Below are positions 41,256 through 49,566 of a stretch of 64,000 nt of DNA, piece after piece. The notes under the pieces are model-generated. The model had not been told where the DNA came from, made no database searches, and saw nothing but the letters and a program-made list of their open reading frames with translations. The translations under genes were made by a program, and so were the position numbers. This stretch comes from JAHEKO01 sp965212505 (lineage in GTDB: Bacteria > Acidobacteriota > Thermoanaerobaculia > Multivoradales > JAHEKO01). The DNA is taken from assembly GCA_965212505.1 (NCBI GenBank), contig OZ243123.1, positions 2,914,001 to 2,978,000 of the forward strand, given 5' to 3'. Each line of letters begins with the position of its first letter. Position 1 is the stretch's first letter.

Positions 41256-41999
41256 TCAGTTACCGCGCAGTTTGGCCCTCACGTAGTCGCGATTCATCCG
41301 AGCGATGAACTCGATCGAGATCTCTTTGGGACAGGCTACCTCGCACTCACCGTAGTTGGTACACGAGCCGAAGTAGCTCTCCATCTCTTCCACCATGCGC
41401 ACGACTCGCTGGTCGCGCTCGGGCTGCCCCTGGGGCAGGAGCGCGAGATGCGAGATCTTGGCCGCAGTGAACAGCTGAGCCGCGCCGTTGGGACACTGGG
41501 CGACGCACGCGCCGCAACCGATGCACTCCGCAGCGTCCATCGCACGCTCGGCCGCGGTTCTCGGCACCGGCGTCAGATTCGCCTCGGGGGCGCTGCCGGT
41601 GTTCACCGAGATGAAGCCGCCCGCCTGGATGATCTGGTCGAACGGACTCCGATCGACCACCAGGTCCTTGAGGATTGGAAAGGCGGCTGAGCGCCACGGC
41701 TCGATCCGGATGCTGTCGCCGTCGCGGAACTTCCGCATGTGCAGCTGACAGGTCGCGGTCCCCGGCTCAGGGCCGTGCGCACGACCGTTGATCATCAGGT
41801 TGCACGAGCCGCAGATACCCTCTCGGCAGTCGTGCTCGAAGGCCACCGGTTCCTTGCCGGCCTCGGTCAGCTCTTCGTTCAGCACGTCGAGCATTTCGAG
41901 GAAGGACATGTCTGGGCTCGCCTCGACCTCGTAGGTCTCGAAGCTACCCGCGGCGTCGCTGTTCGGCTGGCGCCAGATCTGAAGCTCGAGGCGCATCAC
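41256..41999 (-). CDS. sdhB: Succinate dehydrogenase iron-sulfur subunit
   Basis: 247 aa, electron-transfer subunit of complex II. [2Fe-2S] ligands in CREGICGSC with a later Cys in GTATCQL. Ferredoxin-type clusters in CIGCGACVAQCPNG and CTNYGECEVACP. It passes electrons from SdhA flavin to the membrane subunit and menaquinone. Its ATG overlaps the sdhA stop by 4 bp. The shorter B-type sequence fits a single-polypeptide membrane anchor. Confidence 0.95.
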   Translation of the reverse strand: MMRLELQIWRQPNSDAAGSFETYEVEASPDMSFLEMLDVLNEELTEAGKEPVAFEHDCREGICGSCNLMINGRAHGPEPGTATCQLHMRKFRDGDSIRIEPWRSAAFPILKDLVVDRSPFDQIIQAGGFISVNTGSAPEANLTPVPRTAAERAMDAAECIGCGACVAQCPNGAAQLFTAAKISHLALLPQGQPERDQRVVRMVEEMESYFGSCTNYGECEVACPKEISIEFIARMNRDYVRAKLRGN

Positions 42000-43909
42000 T
42001 TGTAGCTCCTCTGAGTCAGCGGAACATTCGGGAAGTCTAGCTCCTCACGATGCAGGATCGGCTCCTTGTCGGGAGCCGACTGCCACGCAGCGACGTAGGT
42101 GTACTCCTCGTCGTTGCGCAGCGCCTCGCCCTCTTCCGTCCGGTACTCCTCGCGGAAGTGCGTACCGCACGACTCCTCGCGCAGGAGAGCGTCGTAACAC
42201 ATGAGCTCCGCCAGCTCGAAATAGTCGGCGACGCGGCCGGCCTTCTCGAGCGTCTGATTGAGCTCACCGCTCGCGCCCACCACGTTGACGTTGCTCCAGA
42301 ACTCCTCGCGCAGTTCGCGGATGCTCTCGATCGCGCCCTTGAGCCCGCCGGCGTTGCGCGACATGCCGCAGTGCTCCCAACAGACCTGGCCGAGCTCGCG
42401 ATGCATCGAGTCGACAGTGCGCTTGCCGTCGATCGACAGTAGCCGTTCGATGCGTCCGTCGACCTCGGCCTTCACCTGGCGGAACGGCTCGCTGTCGGTC
42501 GACATCGGCTCTTCGCCCATGTGCCGCGAAAGGTAGTCGCCGATCGTATAGGGCAGGACGAAGTAGCCGTCAGCGAGCCCCTGCATGAGCGCGCTCGCCC
42601 CGAGCCGATTGGCTCCATGATCGGAGAAGTTCGCCTCACCGGTCGCGTAGAGCCCTTCGACCGTGGTCATCAGGTTGTAGTCCACCCAGAGACCGCCCAT
42701 CGTGTAGTGAGGCGCCGGGTAGATGCGCATCGGCACCTCGTAGGGGTTCTCACCGGTGATGCGCTCGTACATCTCGAAGAGGTTGCCGTACTTACCCGCG
42801 ATCGCCGACTTGCCCAGCCGCTGAATGGCGTCGGCGAAGTCGAGGAAGACCCCTCGCCCACCATGCCCCACGCCCAGCCCTTCGTCGCAGACCGCCTTGG
42901 CGGCGCGCGAAGCGATGTCGCGAGGCACGAGGTTGCCGAAGGCCGGATAGCGCCGCTCGAGGTAGTAGTCGCGCTCGCCCGACGGAATCTCCATCGCCGA
43001 GCGCGCCTCGGACGGGTCCTTGGGCACCCAGATGCGGCCGTCGTTGCGCAACGACTCGCTCATCAGGGTCAGTTTCGACTGATAGTCGCCGTGCTGTGGG
43101 ATGCAGGTCGGATGAATCTGCGTAAAACAGGGGTTGGCGAACAGGGCGCCACGCCGATGTGCGCGCCAGATCGCGGTCGCGTTGCACCCCTTGGCGTTGG
43201 TCGACAGGAAGAAGACGTTGCTATAGCCGCCGGTCGCCAGGACCACCGCATCGGCGCTCCAGGCCTTGACCTCTCCGGTGACCATGTCGCGCGTGACGAT
43301 GCCGCGCGCACGGCCGTCGGCGACGACCACGTCGAGCATCTCTGTGCGCGGGAACATCTCCACCATCCCGGTCGCGATCTGTCTCGAAAGCGCCTGGTAG
43401 GTGCCCAGCAGAAGCTGCTGACCGGTCTGCCCGCGGGCGTAGAAGGTCCGGGACACCTGCGCTCCACCGAAGGAGCGATTGGCGAGCAGTCCGCCGTACT
43501 CGCGCGCGAACGGAACACCCTGCGCGACACACTGGTCGATGATGTTGACGCTCACCTGAGCGAGACGGTAGACGTTGGCTTCACGCGACCGATAGTCGCC
43601 GCCCTTGACGGTGTCGTAGAAGAGCCGCCAGATGCTGTCGCCGTCGTTCTGGTAGTTCTTCGCTGAGTTGATGCCGCCCTGGGCGGCGATCGAGTGGGCA
43701 CGACGCGGGCTGTCCTGATAGCAGAAGCACTTGACGTGGTAGCCCAGTTCGGCGAGCGAAGCCGCGGCCGCGCCGCCGGCGAGGCCCGAGCCGATCACCA
43801 GCACCTCGAAGCGCCGCTTGTTGGCCGGGTTGACCAGCTTCATCTCGAAGCGGTGCCGGTCCCACTTCTCCTGAACAGGACCGTCGGGGATCTTGGCGTC
43901 GAGCTGCAT
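41996..43909 (-). CDS. sdhA: Succinate dehydrogenase flavoprotein subunit
   Basis: 637 aa. FAD-binding VIGSGLAGGAAAASLAELGY, the covalent-FAD His segment RRAHSIAAQGGINSA, substrate-binding HPTCIP and the active-site Arg region near GRGVFLDF. B-type features include the N-terminal KIPDGPVQEKWDRHRFEMKL stretch. It oxidises succinate to fumarate. It lies 15 nt after sdhC and overlaps sdhB by 4 bp. Confidence 0.96.
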   Translation of the reverse strand: MQLDAKIPDGPVQEKWDRHRFEMKLVNPANKRRFEVLVIGSGLAGGAAAASLAELGYHVKCFCYQDSPRRAHSIAAQGGINSAKNYQNDGDSIWRLFYDTVKGGDYRSREANVYRLAQVSVNIIDQCVAQGVPFAREYGGLLANRSFGGAQVSRTFYARGQTGQQLLLGTYQALSRQIATGMVEMFPRTEMLDVVVADGRARGIVTRDMVTGEVKAWSADAVVLATGGYSNVFFLSTNAKGCNATAIWRAHRRGALFANPCFTQIHPTCIPQHGDYQSKLTLMSESLRNDGRIWVPKDPSEARSAMEIPSGERDYYLERRYPAFGNLVPRDIASRAAKAVCDEGLGVGHGGRGVFLDFADAIQRLGKSAIAGKYGNLFEMYERITGENPYEVPMRIYPAPHYTMGGLWVDYNLMTTVEGLYATGEANFSDHGANRLGASALMQGLADGYFVLPYTIGDYLSRHMGEEPMSTDSEPFRQVKAEVDGRIERLLSIDGKRTVDSMHRELGQVCWEHCGMSRNAGGLKGAIESIRELREEFWSNVNVVGASGELNQTLEKAGRVADYFELAELMCYDALLREESCGTHFREEYRTEEGEALRNDEEYTYVAAWQSAPDKEPILHREELDFPNVPLTQRSYK

Positions 43910-43924
43910 TCGAGGTCGCCTCGT

Positions 43925-44593
43925 CTATCCGACTAAGCCGCTCAACACGGCGATCGGGAATGAGAGATTGCCGAGCGTGATCACCCAGGCGAACACGGCC
44001 GAGACCTTGCGTCGCCAATCGTTGGCACGGTTCGCAGGGAGGCCGAGTGTCTGAAACAGGCTCCAGAGCCCGTGGTACAGGTGGAGCCCGAGGGCCAACT
44101 GAGCAACCAGGTAGATCGCGCTCACCCACCAGACGCTGAAGCCACTGACGATGTTCGAGTAGACATCGCCGTGGACAAAGTCCCCATGCACGGTACCGAA
44201 CGTCAGGTGCGCGAGGTGATACAGGATGAAGAACAGGAGGATCACCCCACCCCAGCGCATTGTCCTCGAGGCGTAGGTCGCGTCGATCGTCGAGCGCTGA
44301 CCGTAGCCGATCGGACGCGCCTTCTGGTTCATCCGCGTGAGCTGATAGGCGCTGACGATGTGAATGAGAACCGCCGCCAGCAGACCGGCCCGCAGGATCC
44401 AGAGCGCCCCTTCGTGCGGCAGGAGCGGCGTGCCCATCTCCCGCAGGAACTCAGCGTATGCGTTGATCTTCTCGGCACCCTGGTAGAGCTTGAGATTCCC
44501 CAACATGTGGGTGAGCACGAAGCCGAAGAGGGCGATCCCGGAGACCGCCATCATGAACTTCTTGCCGAGTGCGCTGCGAAGGAAAGCCGTCAT
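43925..44593 (-). CDS. sdhC: Succinate dehydrogenase cytochrome b558 subunit (B-type)
   Basis: 222 aa with five predicted transmembrane helices. The His residues expected for two hemes appear in THMLGNLK, VLIHIVSAYQL, ILYHLAHLT and LGLHLYHGLWSLFQ. This single five-helix anchor defines B-type succinate dehydrogenase/fumarate reductase, usually reacting with menaquinone, in agreement with the mqnD-like gene at 57.3 kb. First gene of sdhCAB. Confidence 0.94.
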   Translation of the reverse strand: MTAFLRSALGKKFMMAVSGIALFGFVLTHMLGNLKLYQGAEKINAYAEFLREMGTPLLPHEGALWILRAGLLAAVLIHIVSAYQLTRMNQKARPIGYGQRSTIDATYASRTMRWGGVILLFFILYHLAHLTFGTVHGDFVHGDVYSNIVSGFSVWWVSAIYLVAQLALGLHLYHGLWSLFQTLGLPANRANDWRRKVSAVFAWVITLGNLSFPIAVLSGLVG

Positions 44594-44635
44594 CTTGGTT
44601 CTGTTCGCACGAGCAAAATCATTGTCTCACAAGTA

Positions 44636-45946
44636 TCACTCACTCGATCCGCCTTTTCGGCGAGGACGGCGTCGCCGCCGGCGTCTTCGCGGCTTGGACC
44701 CTGGATTCGAAGACGGACGTCTTCCCTTCGGCGGCTTGCGAGCCTGGGCCAGAGCTTGCCAGGCCTCGAGCTCCTCTCTCGACGCCCAGCCGAGCTGGTG
44801 CATCAGCTCGAGCAGGGCCAGCGAGTCTCCGAAGACGGCACGCTGAGACAGCCTGAGCCGCTCCGAGGTCTGCCACGGCCCCTCCGACATCTTGCGAGCC
44901 GTCAGGAGAGTGTCCGCCACTCGCTCCGCGCGGACTTTGGAGATACGGAATCTCGTCGCGAACCGTTCGGAGTGAGCGAGCGCCAAGTTGCGCCGCGCTC
45001 CGTCACGCAGGCGCTTGGCGCCGGCTTGCTCTCGCTCGTGGAGCTCAGCGTCGAAAGCCGGGAAGATCAAGATCGCCAACAAAGCTGGATCCGACGGAAC
45101 GCGCCCGGCGGCCACGGTTCGATCGAGGGCACCGAAGATCGAGTGTCCCGACCGCTCTCCGCCACTCATCACGACGGCGTGCAGCTCGGGTAAGACATAC
45201 TCGAGCAGGCCGAGCTCGACCATCCACTGAAGCGTCACCGCCGAATGCCGCGAACGCAGCAGTTGGGTGAGCTCCTCCAACATCCGAGCGGGAGACGCCT
45301 TCTCGATCTCGCGCCGCTGCTCGACGAGCCCCTCCTGCGTTCGGCTCTCGATCGTGAAGCCCAACCGGCCGGCATACTCACAAGCCCGCATCATGCGGAC
45401 CGGGTCTTCTTGGAAGCGGACGTGCGGGTCTCCGATGGCACGAATACGCCCGGCCCGGAGATCGTCGATGCCTCCCACATAGTCGACAACCGAATAGTCG
45501 GCGATGTTGTAGAAGAGCGCGTTGACCGTGAAGTCCCGCCGGAAGGCGTCTTCTCTCGGCGTACCGAAGACGTTGTCGTCGGTGATGAGCAGCTCGCCAG
45601 GCGCGGAACGTTGCGAGTTGGGGTCGGGGCCGCGCCGAAACGTCGAGACCTCCACGACCTCGTCACGGAAATAGACGTGTACGAGCCGGAAGCGCCGGCC
45701 GATGATCCGTGAGTTCCGGAACAGACGTCGGATCCGGGTCGGTCGTGCCTCGGTGGCGACGTCGTAGTCCTTCGGCCGCAGATCGAGCAGATGGTCGCGC
45801 ACCGCCCCGCCCACCAGATAGGCGACCTGCTTCGACCGGTTGAGCCGATACAGCACCTTGAGCGCGTTCGGCGCGATCGCCTTGCGCGAAATCGTGTGGT
45901 CGGCGCGGCGGAGGATTCTCGGAGGGGCGCTATCTCGTGCCGTCAC
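44636..45946 (-). CDS. pcnB: Poly(A) polymerase / tRNA nucleotidyltransferase family
   Basis: 436 aa. Nucleotidyltransferase motif LVGGAVRDHLLDLRPKDYDV with the metal-binding Asp60 and Asp62, DDNVFGTPREDAFRRDFTVN and RDFTVNALFYN, then the RNA-binding helical region (FQEDPVRMMRACEYAGRLGF). A strongly basic tail (RRRRRRRRPRRKGG) typical of PcnB follows. It adds 3' A tails that promote RNA decay; a CCA-adding role cannot be excluded. GTG start at 45946 has a TATAAT 8 nt upstream and no good Shine-Dalgarno. Confidence 0.9.
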   Translation of the reverse strand: MTARDSAPPRILRRADHTISRKAIAPNALKVLYRLNRSKQVAYLVGGAVRDHLLDLRPKDYDVATEARPTRIRRLFRNSRIIGRRFRLVHVYFRDEVVEVSTFRRGPDPNSQRSAPGELLITDDNVFGTPREDAFRRDFTVNALFYNIADYSVVDYVGGIDDLRAGRIRAIGDPHVRFQEDPVRMMRACEYAGRLGFTIESRTQEGLVEQRREIEKASPARMLEELTQLLRSRHSAVTLQWMVELGLLEYVLPELHAVVMSGGERSGHSIFGALDRTVAAGRVPSDPALLAILIFPAFDAELHEREQAGAKRLRDGARRNLALAHSERFATRFRISKVRAERVADTLLTARKMSEGPWQTSERLRLSQRAVFGDSLALLELMHQLGWASREELEAWQALAQARKPPKGRRPSSNPGSKPRRRRRRRRPRRKGGSSE

Positions 45947-45954
45947 CGCTCGCG

Positions 45955-45960
45955 ATTATA
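45955..45960 (-). promoter_or_regulatory. Consensus -10 immediately before pcnB
   Basis: TATAAT on the minus strand ends 8 nt before the GTG start, predicting a leaderless pcnB transcript. No -35 match is seen at 16-18 nt spacing; the long hairpin lies there instead. Confidence 0.5.
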
Positions 45961-45964
45961 AGGG

Positions 45965-46007
45965 CGCTCGCCGGCGTGTCGCGCATTTCGAGCGACGCCG
46001 GCGAGCG
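45965..46007. terminator. 12-bp perfect hairpin between the secreted-protein gene and pcnB
   Basis: CGCTCGCCGGCG (45965-45976) pairs with CGCCGGCGAGCG (45996-46007), extended by TCGC/GCGA after a 2-nt bulge. It begins 10 bp after the stop of the upstream minus-strand gene. No U-run follows, only CCCTTAT, so termination may be partial or the structure may regulate pcnB. Confidence 0.55.
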
Positions 46008-46016
46008 GAGCTGTGA

Positions 46017-46505
46017 TCAGCGGTACGGGCAGTAGCGCGGATCGTGACTCCGGTGGGAGTCGTAGTAGGACCCGCGGCGCCCGTAGTCGCGGTGTCCGCG
46101 GCCCGGGTAGCCGTAGTCCTTGTGGCCATACTCTCGATAGCCGTACCCACGATGACCGTAGTAGCCGCGCTCACCGTAGTGAACGACGGGCCGCGGATCG
46201 TAGTGGTGCCGCCGGAAGTGATGACTCACGAGACCGCAGCTCGAGTGATGGTAGTAGTCGCGCGACTTCTTGAAGCAGGCCGAGCCACACCGGTAGCCGT
46301 CATAGCGCAGGCGGTGCGACGTCCGGTAGTAGTGAGTCGGTCGGTGATAGCGGGCGTGTCGATCGAAGGCGAGCGAGAAATGCACGCCGCCGACCTTGAA
46401 GCCGGCGCCTAGATACCAGCGCCCCGCTTCCGCAGGTTGCGCTGCCGGTCCCAGGCTCATCAACAGGGCGAGTACGAGGGCTGATCCGAGGATTGGTCGC
46501 TTCAT
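46017..46505 (-). CDS. Secreted His/Tyr/Gly/Arg-rich protein
   Basis: 162 aa. Signal peptide (MKRPILGSALVLALLMSLGP to AEA), a short conserved-looking part (GRWYLGAGFKVGGVHFSLAF), then low-complexity sequence. Its last 60 residues repeat GYG/HRDYG-like units (YGHRGYGYREYGHKDYGYPG). Four cysteines (GYRCGSACF, SSCG, RYCPYR) could form disulfides. The His/Tyr density suggests metal or surface binding, but no function is recognised. A strong AGGAGGTG lies 8-9 nt before the ATG. Probably monocistronic, ending at a hairpin. Confidence 0.7.
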   Translation of the reverse strand: MKRPILGSALVLALLMSLGPAAQPAEAGRWYLGAGFKVGGVHFSLAFDRHARYHRPTHYYRTSHRLRYDGYRCGSACFKKSRDYYHHSSCGLVSHHFRRHHYDPRPVVHYGERGYYGHRGYGYREYGHKDYGYPGRGHRDYGRRGSYYDSHRSHDPRYCPYR

Positions 46506-46628
46506 GTTGTTTGCACCTCCTGCCCACCGAGAGATTTCAGGATCTATGCCACGCCCGGAGAGGCGCAGAGTTCGGACTGTTCTAGGCTTCCACGCCTCGA
46601 ATCGTCCTCTCGAGAGGACGCCTCCAGC

Positions 46629-47399
46629 CTATCGCGCCAGGTACCGGCTCGCCCAGGCGGCGAGAATCTCGGCGGCGAAGTGCGCGTCGCGCTCGTCTCG
46701 AAGCAGCAGATGATCGGCCCCATCGAGCGAGACGAAGCTCTTCGGGTGGCGGGCCGCTTGGTAGATGCGTCGAGCGTGGTCGATACCGACGACCTCGTCG
46801 ACCGGCGAGTGCAGGATCATCAACGGTCGCCCGAGCGTCGCGATCGCCTCCTGCAGACGGTGGTCGTCCAGATCTTCGAGGAGCTGCTTACGAATCCGGA
46901 AGGGTCTGCCGCCGAGCAGGACCTCGGCTTCGTCCTCGCCGGTCTCGAGCTCAGGCGCCTGGGAGAGCAGGGTCTCGCGCACGTGCTGGGTCTGCGACGG
47001 CGCGCCCAGGGTAGCCACCGCTCTTGCGCCCTCGATGCGCGACGCGGTCGCCAGGACCGCTGCGCCACCGAGGCTGTGACCGATCAGGAGCTCCGGTCCG
47101 CCGAACTGCTGCCGCGCAAACTCGGCAGCCGCCAGGAGGTCTTCGAGGTTCGACGAGAAGTTCGTGTCCGCAAAATCTCCCTCACTCTCCCCCAGCCCGG
47201 TGAAGTCGAACCGCAGCACCGCAAAGCCTCGATCGGCCAGCGCCCGACTGATCCGTACGACCGCCTTCAGGTCCTTCGAGCAGGTGAAACAGTGCGCGAA
47301 CAGCGCGCAGCCGCGCCGCTCCCCGGCGGGCAGCTCCACCCTGGCCGCCAGCCGGTCGCCCAGCGCTCCGACGATCTCGATCCTTTCGGTCACTCCCAT
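46629..47399 (-). CDS. Alpha/beta hydrolase (OsmC-associated type)
   Basis: 256 aa. Oxyanion/strand motif ALFAHCFTCSKDLKAVVRIS, AVLRFDFTGLGESEGDFADT, nucleophile elbow GHSLGG, acid in HSPVDEVV and catalytic His in LDGADHLL. The N-terminal half is the form usually fused to an OsmC domain in bifunctional proteins; here the OsmC part is absent and the protein ends normally. ATG 47399 is preferred since GAGGAG lies 8 nt upstream, against 2 nt for the ATG at 47405. Divergent from egtD by 38 bp. Confidence 0.88.
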   Translation of the reverse strand: MGVTERIEIVGALGDRLAARVELPAGERRGCALFAHCFTCSKDLKAVVRISRALADRGFAVLRFDFTGLGESEGDFADTNFSSNLEDLLAAAEFARQQFGGPELLIGHSLGGAAVLATASRIEGARAVATLGAPSQTQHVRETLLSQAPELETGEDEAEVLLGGRPFRIRKQLLEDLDDHRLQEAIATLGRPLMILHSPVDEVVGIDHARRIYQAARHPKSFVSLDGADHLLLRDERDAHFAAEILAAWASRYLAR

Positions 47400-47423
47400 G
47401 GCCATCGCTCCTCGCGCGGACAC

Positions 47424-47429
47424 TACACT
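47424..47429 (+). promoter_or_regulatory. Putative -10 hexamer of leaderless egtD
   Basis: TACACT ends 8 nt before the GTG start of egtD. There is no clear -35 and only a weak AGGG near the start codon. Confidence 0.35.
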
Positions 47430-47437
47430 AGGGCGCC

Positions 47438-48451
47438 GTGAACGCACCCTCGCCCGGAACGTCTCGTACCCGCATCGACGTGCACTCGAGTGCCGACCGT
47501 CACGACCGAGAGGTCGAAGAGCTCCGCACGGCTCTCGCGACGCGGCCGCGCAGGATCCCTTCGCAGTACTTCTACGACGCAACCGGCTCCCGGCTCTTCG
47601 ACGAGATCACCCGTCTCCCCGAGTACTACCTCACCCGTGCCGAGGCCGCGATCCTGGAACGGTACGCAGCCTCGATTATCGAGCGCACCGGAGTTCGAGA
47701 GGTGGTCGAACTCGGATCGGGCACTTCGACCAAGACCCGAATCCTCCTCGACGCGATGGATGCGGCCGGCAGCCTCGAAACATACATCCCGTTCGACGTC
47801 AGCGAACCCGTCGTGCGGGAGGCGGTCGCCGACCTCGCCTCGACCTACCCCGACCTCCGGGTCCACGGAGTCGTGGGTGAGTTCGACCGTCACCTGGGCG
47901 AACTGCCCTCCGGAGAGCGGCGTCTGGTGCTCCTGATCGGCAGCACCATCGGCAACTTCGCGCTCCCGGAGGCGCGCGCACTCCTCGGCGAGATCGGACG
48001 CCCGATGCGGCCCGACGACTACTTCTTGCTCGGCGTCGACCTGGTCAAAGACGTCGGCGTGCTCGAGCGTGCCTACAACGACAGTCTCGGCGTGACCGAC
48101 CGCTTCAACAGGAACATCTTGGCGGTCCTCAACGACCGGTTCGACGGCAACTTCCGCCTCGACCTCTACGAGCACCGTGCGTTCTTCGACACCGAGCACG
48201 AGCGCATCGAGATGCATCTACGGTCCCGCTCCACTCACGCGGTCCGCCTAGACGCCCTCGACCTGGAGCTCAGGATCGAAGCGGGCGAAGAGCTCCTCAC
48301 CGAGATCAGCTGCAAATACCGGCGCGAGGTGGTCGAGGACCTCCTCGCGGCCGGCGGATTCGGGCTCACCGACTGGATGACCGACGACGACGAACTGTTT
48401 GCTCTCGCGCTCGCCCGTCGTCGGAGGTCGACTCGCGAGCTACCCGAGTAG
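47438..48451 (+). CDS. egtD: L-histidine N-alpha-methyltransferase EgtD-like
   Basis: 337 aa SAM-dependent methyltransferase (DUF2260 family) converting histidine to hercynine, the first step of ergothioneine synthesis. Motifs: PSQYFYDATGSRLFDEITRL, PEYYLTRAEAAIL, SAM-binding VVELGSGTSTKT, LIGSTIGNF and LGVDLVKD, plus C-terminal SCKYRREVV. Start is GTG at 47438. No egtB, egtC or egtE is in the window, so the pathway is split or incomplete. The 3' end overlaps ndk by 12 bp on the opposite strand. Confidence 0.9.
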   Translation: MNAPSPGTSRTRIDVHSSADRHDREVEELRTALATRPRRIPSQYFYDATGSRLFDEITRLPEYYLTRAEAAILERYAASIIERTGVREVVELGSGTSTKTRILLDAMDAAGSLETYIPFDVSEPVVREAVADLASTYPDLRVHGVVGEFDRHLGELPSGERRLVLLIGSTIGNFALPEARALLGEIGRPMRPDDYFLLGVDLVKDVGVLERAYNDSLGVTDRFNRNILAVLNDRFDGNFRLDLYEHRAFFDTEHERIEMHLRSRSTHAVRLDALDLELRIEAGEELLTEISCKYRREVVEDLLAAGGFGLTDWMTDDDELFALALARRRRSTRELPE

Positions 48452-48856
48452 ATCGGCCCGAGCGAAGAAGAACGCGGTCTCGATCGCGGCGTTCTCCGGC
48501 GAGTCGCTGCCGTGGATCGCGTTGCGCTCGATGTTGGTGGCGTAAAGCTTGCGAACCGTGCCTTCCGCCGCCTCTTCCGGATTGGTCGCGCCCATCACTT
48601 CGCGCAGATAGGTCACCGCGTTGTCGCGACGAAGCGAGATGGGGATGCAGGGGCCGCTGGTCATGAAACTGACCAGGTCGCCGTAGAACGGGCGCTCCTT
48701 GTGCACTTCGTAGAAGGCACCGGCCTGCGCTTCGCTCATGTGCAGTCGGCGCAAGGCGAGTACTTCGAAGCCTTCCGCCTCGAGGTGAGCGATGATCTTG
48801 CCGGCGTTGCCCGCCGCGACGCTATCGGGCTTGATGATGGTGAGTGTCGTTTCCAT
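48440..48856 (-). CDS. ndk: Nucleoside diphosphate kinase
   Basis: 138 aa. Ndk balances NTP pools by phosphohistidine transfer. N-terminal TLTIIKPDSVAAGNAGKI, LRRDNAVTYLREVMGATNPE and active-site His115 in ERNAIHGSDSPENA. Standard length. Third downstream of sucCD after the S51-like protein (21 nt gap), so ndk is linked to GTP/ATP-forming succinyl-CoA synthetase. The 3' end overlaps egtD. Confidence 0.97.
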   Translation of the reverse strand: METTLTIIKPDSVAAGNAGKIIAHLEAEGFEVLALRRLHMSEAQAGAFYEVHKERPFYGDLVSFMTSGPCIPISLRRDNAVTYLREVMGATNPEEAAEGTVRKLYATNIERNAIHGSDSPENAAIETAFFFARADLLG

Positions 48857-48877
48857 GTTTCGAATTCTCCAAGAGAG

Positions 48878-49552
48878 CTAGGCCGCGCTGAGCGGCTCGA
48901 TATCTGCTTCCGCCCCGTCGATCTGGAAGACGGTTCCGACGATTTCGGTCTCACCCTCGGGTCCAAGCAGGAGAGCCGAACCCGCAGGCAGGCCGAGGCC
49001 CAGCTGCAAGCCGGGCGCGGCCAGGAGTTCCCGAAGTCGGCGATCGTGGGCGGGACTGAAGTTGGTTTCGATGACTGTGGAAGGGAGCCAGCCAAAGCCG
49101 GCCAACGAGCCACCTCGGAGGGCGCGCGCCGAAGTCCCCAGCGCTTGTGCGGCCGCGGCGATCGCGGCCACCGGGCCGCCCTCGCGCAGACGCGCCGCCA
49201 GAGCCTCGCGTGCGGGAGTCTCTTCCAAGGTCTCGAGGAATGTGTCCGTGACACCCCCGCCGAGATAGAGCGCAGCGACACCTTCGATGCGCTCCAGATT
49301 CTTGCGCCGACGCGCGTCTCGCGGCCGGTAGATCGGAATGACCTCCAACTCGCGATCGAACTCTTCGTCGAGATAGTCGGCGAAGTGTTGAGCGTAGTCG
49401 ACCGAGCCGCTCGCCGTCGGCAGAAAACCGACCGGGCCGTCGGGCGCCTTGGCCAACCACGCGCGATCGGCTTCGAGTGTCTCACCGAAACTGAACTCAC
49501 CCCCACCGAGGAGGGCGAGCCAGCCGGCACCGCGGATCCGGCGAAAAGACAT
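48878..49552 (-). CDS. Peptidase S51/cyanophycinase-like protein, catalytic residues lost
   Basis: 224 aa, class I glutamine-amidotransferase-like fold. Recognisable: LALLGGGEFS, VGFLPTASGSVDYAQHFADY, ALYLGGGVTDTFLETL, LPSTVIETNFSP and a dimer region. The nucleophile elbow, normally GTSAGA, aligns with VAAIAAAAQALG, replacing Ser with Ala. The later His (DQHF in relatives) is Asn in ETNF. So it is likely a non-peptidase relative. ATG 49552 has GGAG upstream, 14 nt after sucD, making it the third gene of sucC-sucD-X-ndk. Confidence 0.75.
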   Translation of the reverse strand: MSFRRIRGAGWLALLGGGEFSFGETLEADRAWLAKAPDGPVGFLPTASGSVDYAQHFADYLDEEFDRELEVIPIYRPRDARRRKNLERIEGVAALYLGGGVTDTFLETLEETPAREALAARLREGGPVAAIAAAAQALGTSARALRGGSLAGFGWLPSTVIETNFSPAHDRRLRELLAAPGLQLGLGLPAGSALLLGPEGETEIVGTVFQIDGAEADIEPLSAA

Positions 49553-49566
49553 CTGCAGGACTCCGC

